Of a stretch of DNA of 64,000 nt, positions 33,912 through 45,449 are shown piece after piece. The notes below the pieces were generated by a model, which did not search any database, was not told where the DNA came from, and saw nothing but the letters and a program-made list of their open reading frames with translations. A program made the translations under genes and the position numbers. The stretch is from contig CM077599.1 of assembly GCA_039654915.1 (NCBI GenBank), positions 75,670,001-75,734,000 on the forward strand, read 5' to 3'. This DNA is from Aquilaria yunnanensis (taxonomy: Eukaryota > Streptophyta > Magnoliopsida > Malvales > Thymelaeaceae). How positions within the stretch are numbered: the first letter of the stretch is position 1; each line of letters opens with the position of its first letter.

Positions 33912-35222
33912 TCAGCAACCCATCACAGCACAATTGTACACAAAACTTCCTGAGGGCTTGCTGGCAAGAAGGTTCCACTGCGGCGGCCCTTCACTTGGTT
34001 TCCAAGAGTGTATCTCGATTGTCCCTGTGCCTAAAGCCTGAGGTCCGCCAACCACAATCACCCGTTCGCCACATGCCCTGAATGCCAGGCCCCAACCGTT
34101 CATTGAAACTGTCCGTTCGGGCAATGGTCCTAAAGAGACCCAGGAGTTCGTCTCTTTATTGTACCTCCTTACCTCTTTCTCTGCATAGTTAGCGGCATAC
34201 AGCACATTATTTACAACTGCCAGGAGAGGAGGTGCCTCCGCAGCAGCAGACACCTCGTTAGCTCCCGCACCTCTGTTCCTTGCAGGAAACATGTTAGGTA
34301 TCTCACTCCAAGTCCTTGTCTTAAGATCAAAAACCTCCCCGCAAGTAAGCATCTTTGTGTTACCAACCCCAATTCCACCCATAACATAGAAATTTCCGTC
34401 CATAAACACGGCGGAACACATTTTCCTTGCCTTGTTCATGTTAGGAAGAACCTCCCACTTTCGAGTCACAGAATTATACAGCTCAGCAGAACTCAAAATG
34501 TTACCGTGAGAATCGCAGCCACCTGCCAGGATAGCAATCTCCCTCAGACTGGCTGATCCAAACAAGCACCTGGGTGCATTCATCTGATTTTCAGATGACC
34601 ATGTATGAGTTGTAATGCTATACCTATAAATAGCATGAGAATCTACTTCCTTCCCAAAAATCAGAAGCTCTGTACCGACAGCCAAAGACTCCTTATCCGA
34701 ACACCTGAAGCACTCGTTGGAAGCCATTCTAGGTAGCTTCATCCAGCTGTGACGAATAGGGTCAAAAGCCTCCCACTCCAAGAGCTGGCAAGAGAAGTAA
34801 ATCCAATGCTCTACAATTCCCATTTCCCGCCTCAACCTGTACAGTTCACCATTCCTTAGAAGAGACCGGAAACCCTTATTTACAGATGCAATATTGCCAT
34901 AGTCAGCCCTTGAGCAGCGGAGGAGACAGTTAATAGAGATGTCTCGCCCCAGCTGGTGAATAAGTAAGCTAGAATCGGACTCATCTCTGGATTGTTGCTG
35001 GTCCGCTGGTACAAGAGAAATATCATGCCGACCCTTGATTGCTTGCTCTCTCTCATGGGCTTCTAGCTGCCTAGGAACTTTCCTTGATCCTGAGTCATCT
35101 CCATCTTCCATCCTACGCTTGCTGAGTTCAATCACGCAAGAAGTATTGTAGATCCAATGGCTCTCTTGCTCGCAGGAGCTCGGTAAATCCCTTGAGACTA
35201 AATAATCTGAACCCTCCAACAT
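33912..35222 (-). CDS. SKIP11: F-box/kelch-repeat protein, SKIP11-like
   Basis: A single open exon of 436 residues. The MLEGSDYLVSRDLPSSCEQE start resembles the MLE... start of Arabidopsis SKIP11 and its relatives, which supports this ATG. The F-box is at about residues 83-128 (LGRDISINCLLRCSRADYG, then VNKGFRSLL). Kelch repeats follow from about 160 to 410: glycine pairs occur in ILAGGCD (232-238), VMGGIG (280-285) and VVGGPQ (390-395), with the usual downstream W residues (KWEVLP, RTWSEIPNM, SWVSLGPLP). F-box/kelch proteins are substrate receptors of SCF ubiquitin ligases: the F-box binds the SKP1/ASK subunit and the kelch propeller binds the target. Length and uninterrupted frame indicate a functional gene. 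The exact target is unknown, and close paralogues of the same family cannot be excluded. Confidence 0.92.
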   Translation of the reverse strand: MLEGSDYLVSRDLPSSCEQESHWIYNTSCVIELSKRRMEDGDDSGSRKVPRQLEAHEREQAIKGRHDISLVPADQQQSRDESDSSLLIHQLGRDISINCLLRCSRADYGNIASVNKGFRSLLRNGELYRLRREMGIVEHWIYFSCQLLEWEAFDPIRHSWMKLPRMASNECFRCSDKESLAVGTELLIFGKEVDSHAIYRYSITTHTWSSENQMNAPRCLFGSASLREIAILAGGCDSHGNILSSAELYNSVTRKWEVLPNMNKARKMCSAVFMDGNFYVMGGIGVGNTKMLTCGEVFDLKTRTWSEIPNMFPARNRGAGANEVSAAAEAPPLLAVVNNVLYAANYAEKEVRRYNKETNSWVSLGPLPERTVSMNGWGLAFRACGERVIVVGGPQALGTGTIEIHSWKPSEGPPQWNLLASKPSGSFVYNCAVMGC

Positions 35223-35331
35223 GTCTTGCAGCTATTGAGTTGAAGCAAGGAAAAAGTTCCCCCTCTTCTTCATTGCAAGGACAAGCAAAAACGGTGAGTG
35301 AAGTTTTGGAAGAAACTCACATCTTCAATTG

Positions 35332-36342
35332 CTGCGTGAATAGAGAAATCAGTATTTCAGCTAAAGATCCAAACAAATGAAACACAGAGAATATCATATC
35401 ATTGAGGCATAAATACAAATATAAGCCACAGAAAGTACCATTTCATCAAGAAATTCATTTCTTGGGGACACTGGACCTAGCTTGCATGTTCTAAATTCTT
35501 TTCAATGTCCAGAACACACATGCACCTCAGAGCAAATTACACTGAAATGTTTTCAACATAGCTGTGCTTGAGAATTCAAATTTTTTCCATTTGGTGTTTC
35601 ATTCAATTCAGATTCAATTTGCTCATGCAAATGCATGGAGAAACTGATAAGCGGATGATGATTACTTGATCACATTGCACTAAATTGTGATTCAGTCCAA
35701 TGCAGCCAAGTAAAAGGCGGATGATATTTGAACCTGCCCCACCAATGCAAGAAACAACAAGAAATTACAGCCTTCTTCATATGGACTAAAGTTCTTGCAG
35801 ACACTTCACAAACACTCGATAATTAAAACGAAAATAAGCAACACAAGAGGGGATCAAAATCAGACAAGAAACCATATCAACAATGCAGGTGCAGCCAAAT
35901 TCAAAATGGGAGATCAAAAGCCTCAAAAACCGCATGCAGGACTGGAAAACGATAGCAATCAAAACCTGGAAACCATAGGAGAACCCATCAATCAATCATC
36001 TTTCAAGAGCTTAATAGCCAGGAATCCTACCCCCCACCATATCAGATCTCAAAACCGAAAAATAAGATCTCGAGAGACAAAAAAACAAAAACTTCCAGAC
36101 GCCCAAGGAAGCAGACACCAATCAGCAGCGGAGAAAAGTCCAAATTGAGGCAAAAGATCCGCCGTGGGCAGCAATCAATCCCATTTCTCCGTCCGAAAAA
36201 CGATAAATCACAGGCACCCAGAAACAAAAGATCCCCAAAAACACCAAAGCAGCTAAGCAAACGAACATAAAACAAGAAAAACAGAAAACACTTGCGAGTA
36301 TTTAAATAAAAAAAGGGAAGAATAAGGAAAGACAAGACTCAC
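35332..36342 (-). other. predicted 5'UTR intron of the F-box/kelch gene
   Basis: On the minus strand a strong donor CAATTC|GTGAGT lies at 36343/36342. A candidate acceptor CTATTCACGCAG|CAATTG is at 35332/35331, with a second one closer to the ATG (CTGCAAG|ACATG at 35225/35224). The roughly 1-kb stretch between has no coding sequence on the minus strand. Which acceptor is used is not determinable here. Confidence 0.55.
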
Positions 36343-36640
36343 GAATTGGGAAGACAGAGCCGCCATGGCTGGGCTCCGCTTGCTCCTCTAATCCTTATAT
36401 CCGCGAATCCAAAATCGTTTTAATTCTCAAAAATCTTTCTTTCGAAAGATAGAGACGGTTATATTCGCTGGGGAAGAAAGAGAAGTTGTATTAGAAACAG
36501 AAACTCCAAGAAGAGGAAGGGAAACCAAAATAAAAATAAAAGAAGGAAAAAAACAGAGAGAGAAAAAAAAAAAAAAAGAATACCCAAAAAAAAAAACAAA
36601 GGAGAGAAGAGCTTTATTTTAACTTTTTTTTTTTTAATGT
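36343..36640 (-). other. predicted 5' leader exon of the F-box/kelch gene, with an upstream ATG
   Basis: On the minus strand this is a pyrimidine-rich leader (CTCTCTC and T-runs). At 36366 it contains an ATG in a strong context (AGCCATGGCG) opening MAALSSQF just before the predicted donor. Depending on the acceptor, it ends four codons into the next exon or overlaps the main start out of frame. It is therefore an upstream open reading frame, not an extension of the kelch protein. Confidence 0.5.
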
Positions 36641-36670
36641 GCTGGGCTTAGAGCCAGTGGGGGGAGGATT

Positions 36671-36677
36671 TATATAA
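36671..36677 (-). promoter_or_regulatory. TATA box of the F-box/kelch gene
   Basis: On the minus strand CTTATATAAATCC lies about 30 bp before the likely transcript start (near 36640). The region just upstream is the most GC-rich of the neighbourhood, as expected for a gene promoter. Confidence 0.55.
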
Positions 36678-36899
36678 GCGACTCGTAACAGGGTGGGACC
36701 CACAGGCTCTCTCCTGTTTGGCGTTGCGCGGACCCGGGCAGAAGCGAAACGGCTAACGGCCGTTTGTGCACGTGTTCCTACTCGCACCCACGGTGTAGAC
36801 AAGTACACTTCTGCATGCGGCGCCCCCCTGACCTCCTTTTCTCTCCCACTGGTTTTGGTTTTAACCCAACCCTGGTTTTAATTTCTCAGACTCAGAGGA

Positions 36900-37940
36900 G
36901 GTAAATAAAATTAGCTCCAATTAGTTTCTCATTTTAAATTATTATTCTTATTTTTCATTTAAAAATTAGTTCTACATATATTTAATCACATGAATAATAT
37001 TATTAAAATGAATGACGTTATTTCGTTTTTTATCATTTGATCTCAAGCGGAAAAAAAGAAATAATTCCTCCATCCAAAAATAATAAATTACTTTCAAAAG
37101 TGTGTCTTTTTATTTGGTAGTCAGATGCATGGAAGAGAGAGAATTAAGGGGGAAGAGAAGCACAAATGCTCTAGGAAGATTCGCTCCTCCCAAAGTACAA
37201 TAATAACAATTCAGCAGCAAGAGAATTTCTCCATTCAAGCAACTATATCTTGAGCTATGTTATCTATTATGGGTCTAAGCAGCAATTTACCACAAAGAGC
37301 AATAAAAACCTATGTACAATCAGTTACAATCAATTAGAAATGTGATAAATTGAAGTTTGAGATGATAAGCCGCTTGAATGGCTCCTATAAGAGTATTGAG
37401 CTCCTCCTATAGTGAATAAGAATAACAGGGAATAAAATGCCCTCCCTTTAAGTGTAGTGGGACATTAATAATGCTCATCCAGACTCATGTAGCTGCTCGC
37501 AGCTCTGAATAAGTATGTCATGCTCTATGAATAAGAAAGATATTTGAATTTTGAGAAAGTTTCAATGCTTTATGAGCTCCCATGAATGAAAAAAAGGATT
37601 AAAAGTAGTGTGTTTTTCTGGAATGTATGACACTCTTCTATACTCATATTAGTTTTTCTTTCAATTTTACGTCCTCGGGCACTTATCATATTAATACCAA
37701 TCTTGGACGACGTTTTATTGTAATTAATTATGTCACTTAGTTTAAATCTAATAATTATAAAATATAAATATATAATTTATTTCTGTGACACAACACCTTA
37801 TGGTATGGTATGGATATGAAAATTTATCAAAAAAAATATATATATATAACTTTAGTCTTTGTGCTCCCTAATGTTTTTCTTTTATTTTTTTTAGATATGG
37901 ATTCAAAGTAAATATGATGATTCACTAATATAATTAGTAC
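36900..37940. other. AT-rich intergenic, no gene seen
   Basis: No open frame with a domain and no clear terminal repeats. Confidence 0.4.
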
Positions 37941-38135
37941 TCCGTTCATAAAGATTGCGACTTTCACCCTTTTTACTTAGGATTGACCTGGCCAACTTGT
38001 TCTTACTAAATGATCCACAAAAAATAATTATATAAATTTTAAAATATTAATTATTTTTTAATGAACATTGATAAGAATATTTTAAATCAGATACATAATT
38101 TTAAGATGTCAAAAAGCTACAATTTCCATGGGAGA
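37941..38135. mobile_element. Stowaway-like MITE, diverged
   Basis: The left end TACTCCGTTCATAAAGATTG is the familiar start of plant Tc1/mariner-type Stowaway MITEs. The right side GCTACAATTTCCATGGGAG is its imperfect complement. About 195 bp separates the ends. A TA duplication is plausible but not unique in this AT-rich DNA. Confidence 0.4.
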
Positions 38136-39844
38136 AATAACAATATGCTTTTAGTTGAATGGTTAGTTGAATTTTTTTTTCCGCCAAATATGAATTTCTA
38201 ATAGTAACTTAAATTAGGTGATTTAATTACTTGTCTGCAACGAGTTCCGGAAATGTCTCAAGTACCCAAGGAAACTGGATTTTACAAAATGAAAGTAGTT
38301 TCATTCATATGGCTAGATATCGTATAAGAACAAAAAAGAATATAAGCAAGGGTTTTTTTTTCTTAGTTTCCTAGAGAATTAAATTTTCTTATCAATAATT
38401 AATATGAAGAAATTTTTTGCATATGTGAGATAATTCTTAGTGGAAGATTAAACTTGTTTGTGCATATGTATTTGTTGGATATGGGGAGAAATCCATTTTC
38501 TTAAATTAACAGAAAAATATCCATAAAAAATTAAATTTGATGTTTATTATGGATTCATTTGGTAACATTGCAATTTTTTTGTTTATCTTTTTTATTTTAT
38601 AAAATTTTGTCCATGTTTTGTTTGCATGTTTCCAAAATTAGAAAACAGTTAATTTTAATAAAATTTGAAAGTAAAAACGTAGTAAAAGTACAATCCTCTC
38701 CGAAATCTGTTTCTGAAGATGATGAAAACAAGAGTTTCATAATTTCATTTCTTTTCCCAAAACTTTACTTTGAATTTTCAGAAACATAAAACGGAAACAG
38801 CTATTATTTATTTTCCTCACAAAACTGAAAATAAAATAGAAAACATGAAATAGGAACATTACCAAACAATCCCTATGCAAGCGTGAAATATAAGACTCTA
38901 AATGTAAATATGATATACCACCATGATTTATTATCTATTACCAAGAAAAAATAAATTAATAATGAAGATGAAAAAGATTTTCACAAGGCCAATAAATTAA
39001 TGTTGCTAATCTCTTACTCATTTTGATTACCAATAAATTAATTATCTAGAAAAAATTTTGCTAACTTATATTTTGCTACACTTCATTTTGCTAACTCTAG
39101 ATATTAATTGTTCATGGTTTTGGGCATCACTACATATATATAAGACTTAATTTTTTGTCAAAGTGAAAATTGGTTTCTTGTTAGCTTAAATATCTAAAGT
39201 AATTATCGTGTAATTATTTATAAATTTTACAGTATAAGATTCTTTACCGAGATAAACTTGTATTCTGCTTTTGCTAGATACATTTATTTCTCCTGTTAAC
39301 ATACCATAGACAAAATAAATATATCTAATCATTTGATATGGATTGTGGTCCTATTTGAAAACAATTTTTATGATTAATGTCAAATTTTTGATTAATTTAT
39401 TAGAGATGGAGATGAAACCATTTAAACTGAAAATTAAAATTGCCTGTAAATAGATTTTAAAACTATAACACTAATCATTAATTTTAATATGAAATGAGGT
39501 TTCTATGTTTTTTAGTGAAATTGATTCCTTCGAAAACTAAATAATTGTCGTTTTTAACGGCTTTTTGACTGAAAAATGTATATAACGATGCTAATTAATA
39601 GGTTGTCTCTTTCTATAAATGATGCATATGATCAAAATTTAGAAAGATTTTACTGTCGTTGATAATTTTGTGACACACGTCGAAATATAAACTATAGTTA
39701 ATCAATCATTCTTTCCCTCGGAAAAGCAAACTATACCAAGTATTATCTCAACAGAAAAAAAAAACAAAAACTTTAATTGTTAGATGAAGCGTGTTGCCAA
39801 AGAAAGTTATAATTAATGACATTTTTTTGCACATGCATAAAAAA
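38136..39844. other. AT-rich intergenic, no gene seen
   Basis: Long AT-rich stretch with only short chance open frames. Nothing recognisable. Confidence 0.4.
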
Positions 39845-40453
39845 CAGTGGCGGATCCTGAATTTTATAAAAGGGTCTGCATAATATGTATGTATGTATGT
39901 TTGGAGCTTATAGATTTGCATATATGATATAATGATTGAAAAACAATATAGAGGAAAATCTGAAAATTTTTTGATTTGTCGTTTAGTTTTTCTGCCCTTG
40001 GTTGACTTGCTTCAATGAAGTATAAAAAAGATAAATGAGATGTTTATGTTATGGAGAATATAAAAACAAAAGTTTCCTTTTAACCTATAAGCTTATACAT
40101 TCCTTTTCACTTGACTCATTGACCTTATTTTGTGCGCAGTTAACTTCTTATTTTTTTTTCATATGTTTGAAGAGAAAAGAGAGTGTCAAAAAAATTAAAA
40201 TCATAGATGAAAAAATATATGAAAGTTTAGTGGTCAGTGTAGGTCTTTCGCTATTCTAATTATCAATGGAGAGAAAAGGCTGACCCAATTTTTTATTTTT
40301 ATTAAGGCAAAAAAAATATTTTTTTGTTCTAATAAATATTATGAAAATTATGGAGGTCCACCAAAATATTAAAGAGTGGTAAATTTATATCCCTTATTAA
40401 CATCTTTTAAGAAAAATGCAAGACCCTATAATTTATATATAGATACGCCACTG
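39845..40453. mobile_element. hAT-like non-autonomous element, diverged
   Basis: The left end CAGTGGCGGATCCTGAATTT and the right end GATACGCCACTG are complementary over CAGTGGCG(G/T)ATC. This terminal sequence is typical of plant hAT MITEs. The 8-bp flanks do not match, so the copy is old or the boundaries are disturbed. Confidence 0.5.
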
Positions 40454-40663
40454 GCCAAGAGTTAAATTTGCATTTCTTTCCACATATATTTTTTTGTTTA
40501 ATTAAACAGTAGGATTGTACCCTATGGATTAACAATGCCATATATCCACCACAATAGCATCACTATTCTTTTTATTTTAATTTAAAGGAAAAATGTTAGA
40601 AAAATAATTATCCTTCAAGACTTTCCTAAGGGTGAAGTCTGCTAGCTTCAATACCCACAAGAT

Positions 40664-41086
40664 CAGTGGTAGAACCAGAATCTTTGGTTCGGGGGGGCGA
40701 GTCCGAAGGAGAGCCGACCAAACCCGGAGGAAAGGGACGGCATCGAGGCAGGGCAAAGCTAGAGATTGGGAATAATTCATATTAATTCAAATATTAGGGT
40801 GCAACTCAACAAGGTGAAAAATTTATAGGACTAATAGTGCATTTAGGCCATGTTAGAATATCTGTTTAAGGTTAGAGGGAATAATTACTCATTTGGTCAC
40901 TATTTTATTTAGTGCCTACCTCCCTGCCCCCCCATCTTCATATTCTTCCATTATTTCTGGGAGAGCAAAAATGCATTTCAAGTCCCTAATTTCTCTTAAA
41001 TTAACCAATTAAGTACCTATATTTAAATTTTTTCAAAATTTTTGGGGGGCAGCGGCACCCCCTGCCCCTTAATAGGTCCGCCCCTG
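40664..41086. mobile_element. hAT-type non-autonomous element with 8-bp target-site duplication
   Basis: 423 bp bounded by a perfect 8-bp direct repeat CACAAGAT (40656-40663 and 41087-41094). The left end is CAGTGGTAGAACC and the right end GGTCCGCCCCTG, complementary to CAGGGGCGGACC, so the inverted termini are imperfect. The 8-bp duplication and CAGNGG ends fit hAT elements. It has no transposase. Confidence 0.8.
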
Positions 41087-41094
41087 CACAAGAT

Positions 41095-41899
41095 GTCTAG
41101 TTCTCCAACGGTTTCCATCTTTGATGTTTGCTTTTTGTATGGGGACTCATGTTTGGATTTCTTACACAATATAAACCTTTTTTTGTTAGTTGTTTTTACA
41201 GTTTTTAATTTCTCTTTAAGTTTTTATTTCAACCAGTTAATTCTTTTACACAATTCATTCACAAGTCCTTTAGTGAAGATAAAAGTGAAAAATCTTTGTC
41301 TATCAAGTTAAGTATCTAAACTAAATATGCATGATCAGATTATTGTTTAAATTTCGTTAAACTTGTACAAGTGATTATTCACTAGGATTAGTGATCACTT
41401 GTTTACTGTTGCTACTTATTTCATTTTGATATACTAACAACAAATTAATTAAGATCCATCTAAATATTATTAAACAAGGAAAAGGTAATATCCATAAAAA
41501 ATTATATAAATTAAAAAAGATATGGAAAGATCAATTGTCTTTCACAACTGTCCTTTCTTTATCAGGAAAATTAGACAGTTATTATCAATTCTACACCACC
41601 TCATGTTCATGAAAAATAAACCTATTAATCCAAAGAGAAATTTAGTCATCAGAAATAATACCTAGCCTAGATTAAGCCTCACGTATATGGCTAGACAATT
41701 GATTGAGTGTATAACAAGTACATTGCTTTTACAAAAGGCAATAACTCAAAGAGCAGACTATTTCCCTTCCCCAATCAATTGTAAAGAATAGATAAATAAT
41801 TAAATGAAAATTTAATTTTTCAAATGAAAAAATTAACAAAAAGGATATTTGCCATCATGAAAATTATAGTTAAATTCTAGAACTCGTTAAAGGAACACC
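41095..41899. other. AT-rich intergenic, no gene seen
   Basis: An 89-codon open frame at 41042-41311 starts inside the hAT element and has no recognisable domain. It is probably chance. Confidence 0.35.
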
Positions 41900-43463
41900 T
41901 ATTCATACCATATTAGATATCCTTTGTGCAAACAAGAAGCAAACCTGCTCACTCTAGGGCAACCTCTTGGGTCTACTTGTGTGCTTTCACCACTGGTGTC
42001 TTATGTTACTTTGTTCCTTAGCCAAGTAATGTCTCACTATATCCAAGATCGAGCATAGTAAATAATGCATCATGCATTTGCGCAAAGTCCTCATGTGCCA
42101 CATCATCATGGTTTTGGGTTGAATTTGACATCATTTATAACAACTCAAGTCCAAAACCAATTAATGGAATATTCATCCTCCCATGAGCAATCCTTTGTGG
42201 AAAGGATAAATTCTATGTGCTAATGTTTTTGAACTTGAGTTTACATATACACATACGGTGTCCCACATTTATTCCATGTGCGATATAAGGTGTTACAAAC
42301 TTAATCCTTATGCCTAATATCCTTATTCAGTTATGTTGGACATTAAGGTACCCACTCAGGTCCACTTGTATGCTCTTGCAAGTGGTATATTTGATCACTT
42401 GGTCGAGTAACTTCTCTATGCCTAAGGATTGAGCCTAAAAGATGATGCATGTAGACAACTCCCTCATGTACCACATCATTATGGTCTTGAGCTGACATTA
42501 ATACAAATTTTAACAACCAAAGTCTTAAACTTGTCAACAAAACATTCACTGACATCGTATATGTTATTTTAAAAGGGTAAGTGCTAGATAATTTTGTTTC
42601 AGAACTTGAGTATATATTTTTAGACATAAGGTTTTTGACATTACCCCTATGTTGGATATGAATGTGTTAAAAATCCTCTGCACATATGCCTATGGTCTTC
42701 ATTGGGTTGTGTTGTGCCAGGGTAACCTTTTAGTCCCATTTGTGTGCCCTTAAATGTTGTGTCTTAGGTTACTTCGCCACCTAGCGGAGTAACCTCTCCC
42801 TATATCCAATATCACGTTCAGTAGATGACACATGTGCATTAAATCTTTAGGTGCCACATCATCACAGTGCTAATTTAGCTCCAACATAATTTGTAACCAA
42901 TCAAGTTCAAAACTAGTCAATGAATAACCTGTCCATCCTATATAGTCCATCCTTTTTAAAAAATGATAAATGTTAGGTACTTATGTTCTAGAACTTTGGG
43001 TTTATATATCAACATAAGATTTTCTATATTTCTTTGAGGTATGATATGAGGATGTCATAAAATCTTTCTATTTATATGCCCAACATCCTCGTTGGGTTGG
43101 ATTACACACCAACACAACCACTCGGGGTCCACTTGTATGCCCTTACAAGTTATGTTTGAGTCATTTAGTCACCTAGGCAAGTACCATCTCCCTGCATCAA
43201 GGATTGAACTAGTATATGCTTTACATGCACAATGCCCTCCCATGTCATTTTGATTGTATTTGTTGGTTTACTTTAATATCATTTGTAATGACCTAAGTCA
43301 AAAAATGATCAATGCAACATCCACCCACATTACATTAGTTGTCTTTTGTGAAAAGTAGAAACATTAAGTGTTTATGTTCTAGAGCTTGAGTCTATAGTTT
43401 AGACGTAAAACTTCCTACGTTTGTCCTATATGATCTATGAGAGTGTTAGAAAAGTCCTTTTGA
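41900..43463 (+). repeat. satellite-like tandem array, unit about 385 bp, four copies
   Basis: The landmark GTC(C/T)(A/C)(C/A)TTTGT-like GTCCACTTGTATGC recurs at 41971, 42360, 42733 and 43127 (spacing 389, 373 and 394 bp). In each unit the same ordered words follow: GTCTTAGGTTACT / TTGAGTCATTTAGTC, CCAAGTAA-like, GATTGAGC, ATGATGCATG(T/C), CATGTGCCACATCATCATGG, AACAACTCAAGTC, CATTCATCC, TTTTGTGAAAAG, GAACTTGAGT, then GGATATGAGAGTGTTA. Copies are strongly diverged. No coding potential. Confidence 0.8.
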
Positions 43464-45449
43464 CATGTGTTAAGAATTAAATTAGAAAATGATAGATAGA
43501 GTATTATTCAACACATTGGTAGTCTTGAGGGGAATAATAAATGAAAAATATAATTTTATTTTGATTGAATGATAACAATAGATATAAAGCCTCTTTTAAA
43601 AATCCACATGCATAATTCTGTGTTTATATGCATGAGTGCGTGCATCGCTAACATGAAAATATGCAGATACATTCTTAATCAATTTTTGTTTGTTGCATTT
43701 TAAACTATATGAACTTATACGGTACTACAAAAAATATAAATGAAAATAGATACATATTTATGTACTTTTTGTATATGACAATATACCTGTAATATGTATA
43801 TATGTTTGAGCATTTTTTCTATGTACGAAAAAAAAGGAAAATTTTTAATTTATTATCAACAACCATTCATGAGATTTTTTTTATTTTAATACTTATTTAC
43901 TTTCAATTCAATTTTTTCTTTTAGTATAGGAAGTTCTTATTACTATGTTAGAAGAAATTAATCTATTGGAGTTTATTTAATGAAGACATCACTAAGGCAT
44001 GGTGACCTTATCATTCCAAAAACTTTTATTAATTAGTATGTAATCTAATAAAGCAACATGTCATTGAAATTCTTCCAATGTTGCTAAATTATTTTCCTAC
44101 ATTTTTTAAATTGCTCCAACATGGAGATTGCAAGATAAAGAAAATGGATGAGCAGTTATGTTTGAATTAGGTTTGGAAAGGAGAGTTGAGAAGGGGAGGC
44201 GAGGGATAAGATTCTTTATTCCTAAGGGTGTTGTAAGCTTTTGAACTACTACATGACAGGATAGATAACCTTAACTGGGGTCTCAATAATAGCTACAAAT
44301 AATGATATGTGCAAATGATATGTTCTTTAGTTGATCACTAGGTGCAAACTTTTATGTAGTAATTATGAATATTTTTTTCTTAGAAAGTGAGTTGGGAAGA
44401 AAAATCTAACTTTATTAAATCCATCAAGAAGAGAATTAGTATAATACACAAGTCTATGCTAGCTCTATAAGTACTATGAAGAAAAGAATTACCATCTTTT
44501 GATTTCTTTTTAATCACTCCACTTGAGAACTTGCCTCAATTCTCCTAAGATTGCCTACAACTTCAAGGTCACAAGAAGGACCTGATGCTATCAAAGATGG
44601 CTTACCATAAGAGAATATAATTTTTTTATCAATTGAAGCACAAACCTCAAACTCGATCAAATCATGATATCTAGAACAACTCATTAGAGAAATAGAGACA
44701 ACCCTCAACACTTTGGGCCTAGTCCTGAACACCCAACAAAGAAATAGTGAATTTAAACTCAGAACAATACCTAACTCCATGGGCTTATATGAAAACTGAA
44801 TTAATCCATTGAATTTCAAACAAGACATGACATCCAGGGTTAACAATGATTTTTTTTTTTAAATCAGTGCTAAAAGCACTAGCCCTAGAAGTAGCCTTAT
44901 GACTATTTCTATGATTTTTGTTAATTATAAGAGTTTGGAAATCATTACCTAATCAAATCCAATAAATCATGAATAATAAGAATAAGGAATAGCCAAACGA
45001 GAAATGGGACAAATATGTGAAGCACCAATAAACTTGATAAAGCCTAGATCATTTAGCTCTAAAAGCCTGACTTTCTAACCTCAGCTAAAGAGATATGATG
45101 CTCTTGTTTTATATCTCTAAGTGACTGGTGCATAAATCCATTATTACATATTAATTTTTTTGAATAACCACTAATCTATTTAAAAGTGAAAAAGAAACAA
45201 ATTGATATAGGCAAAGTAATCCAGCATGAAGCTGGATAAATTTGTTCCAACAATTACAACATTCACTCAAAGTCATTATGATATGAATAAGTTACAAGTG
45301 ATTTTGAGTATAAACCACTAGGTCATGACACCATTTGAACTAATAGAATCTCAATTGGTAAAAATCTAGGAGAAAAAAAAAGGTTTGAATTTTTTGTCAG
45401 CATTTGTTGGATATAGATAACTAGTGACTATATGTGTGAGACTTAATGT
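43464..45449. other. intergenic, no gene confirmed
   Basis: AT-rich. The longest open frame is 110 codons on the minus strand (44514-44846) and has no domain I recognise. It may be a decayed transposon piece. Confidence 0.3.

Noticed and set aside
35786..36335. Open frames on both strands within the F-box gene leader region
   Set aside because: They lie in the predicted 5'UTR intron and have biased, low-information composition.
44514..44846. 110-codon minus-strand open frame
   Set aside because: No recognisable domain, no splice context and surroundings full of decayed repeats. It is kept only as a remark in the intergenic entry.
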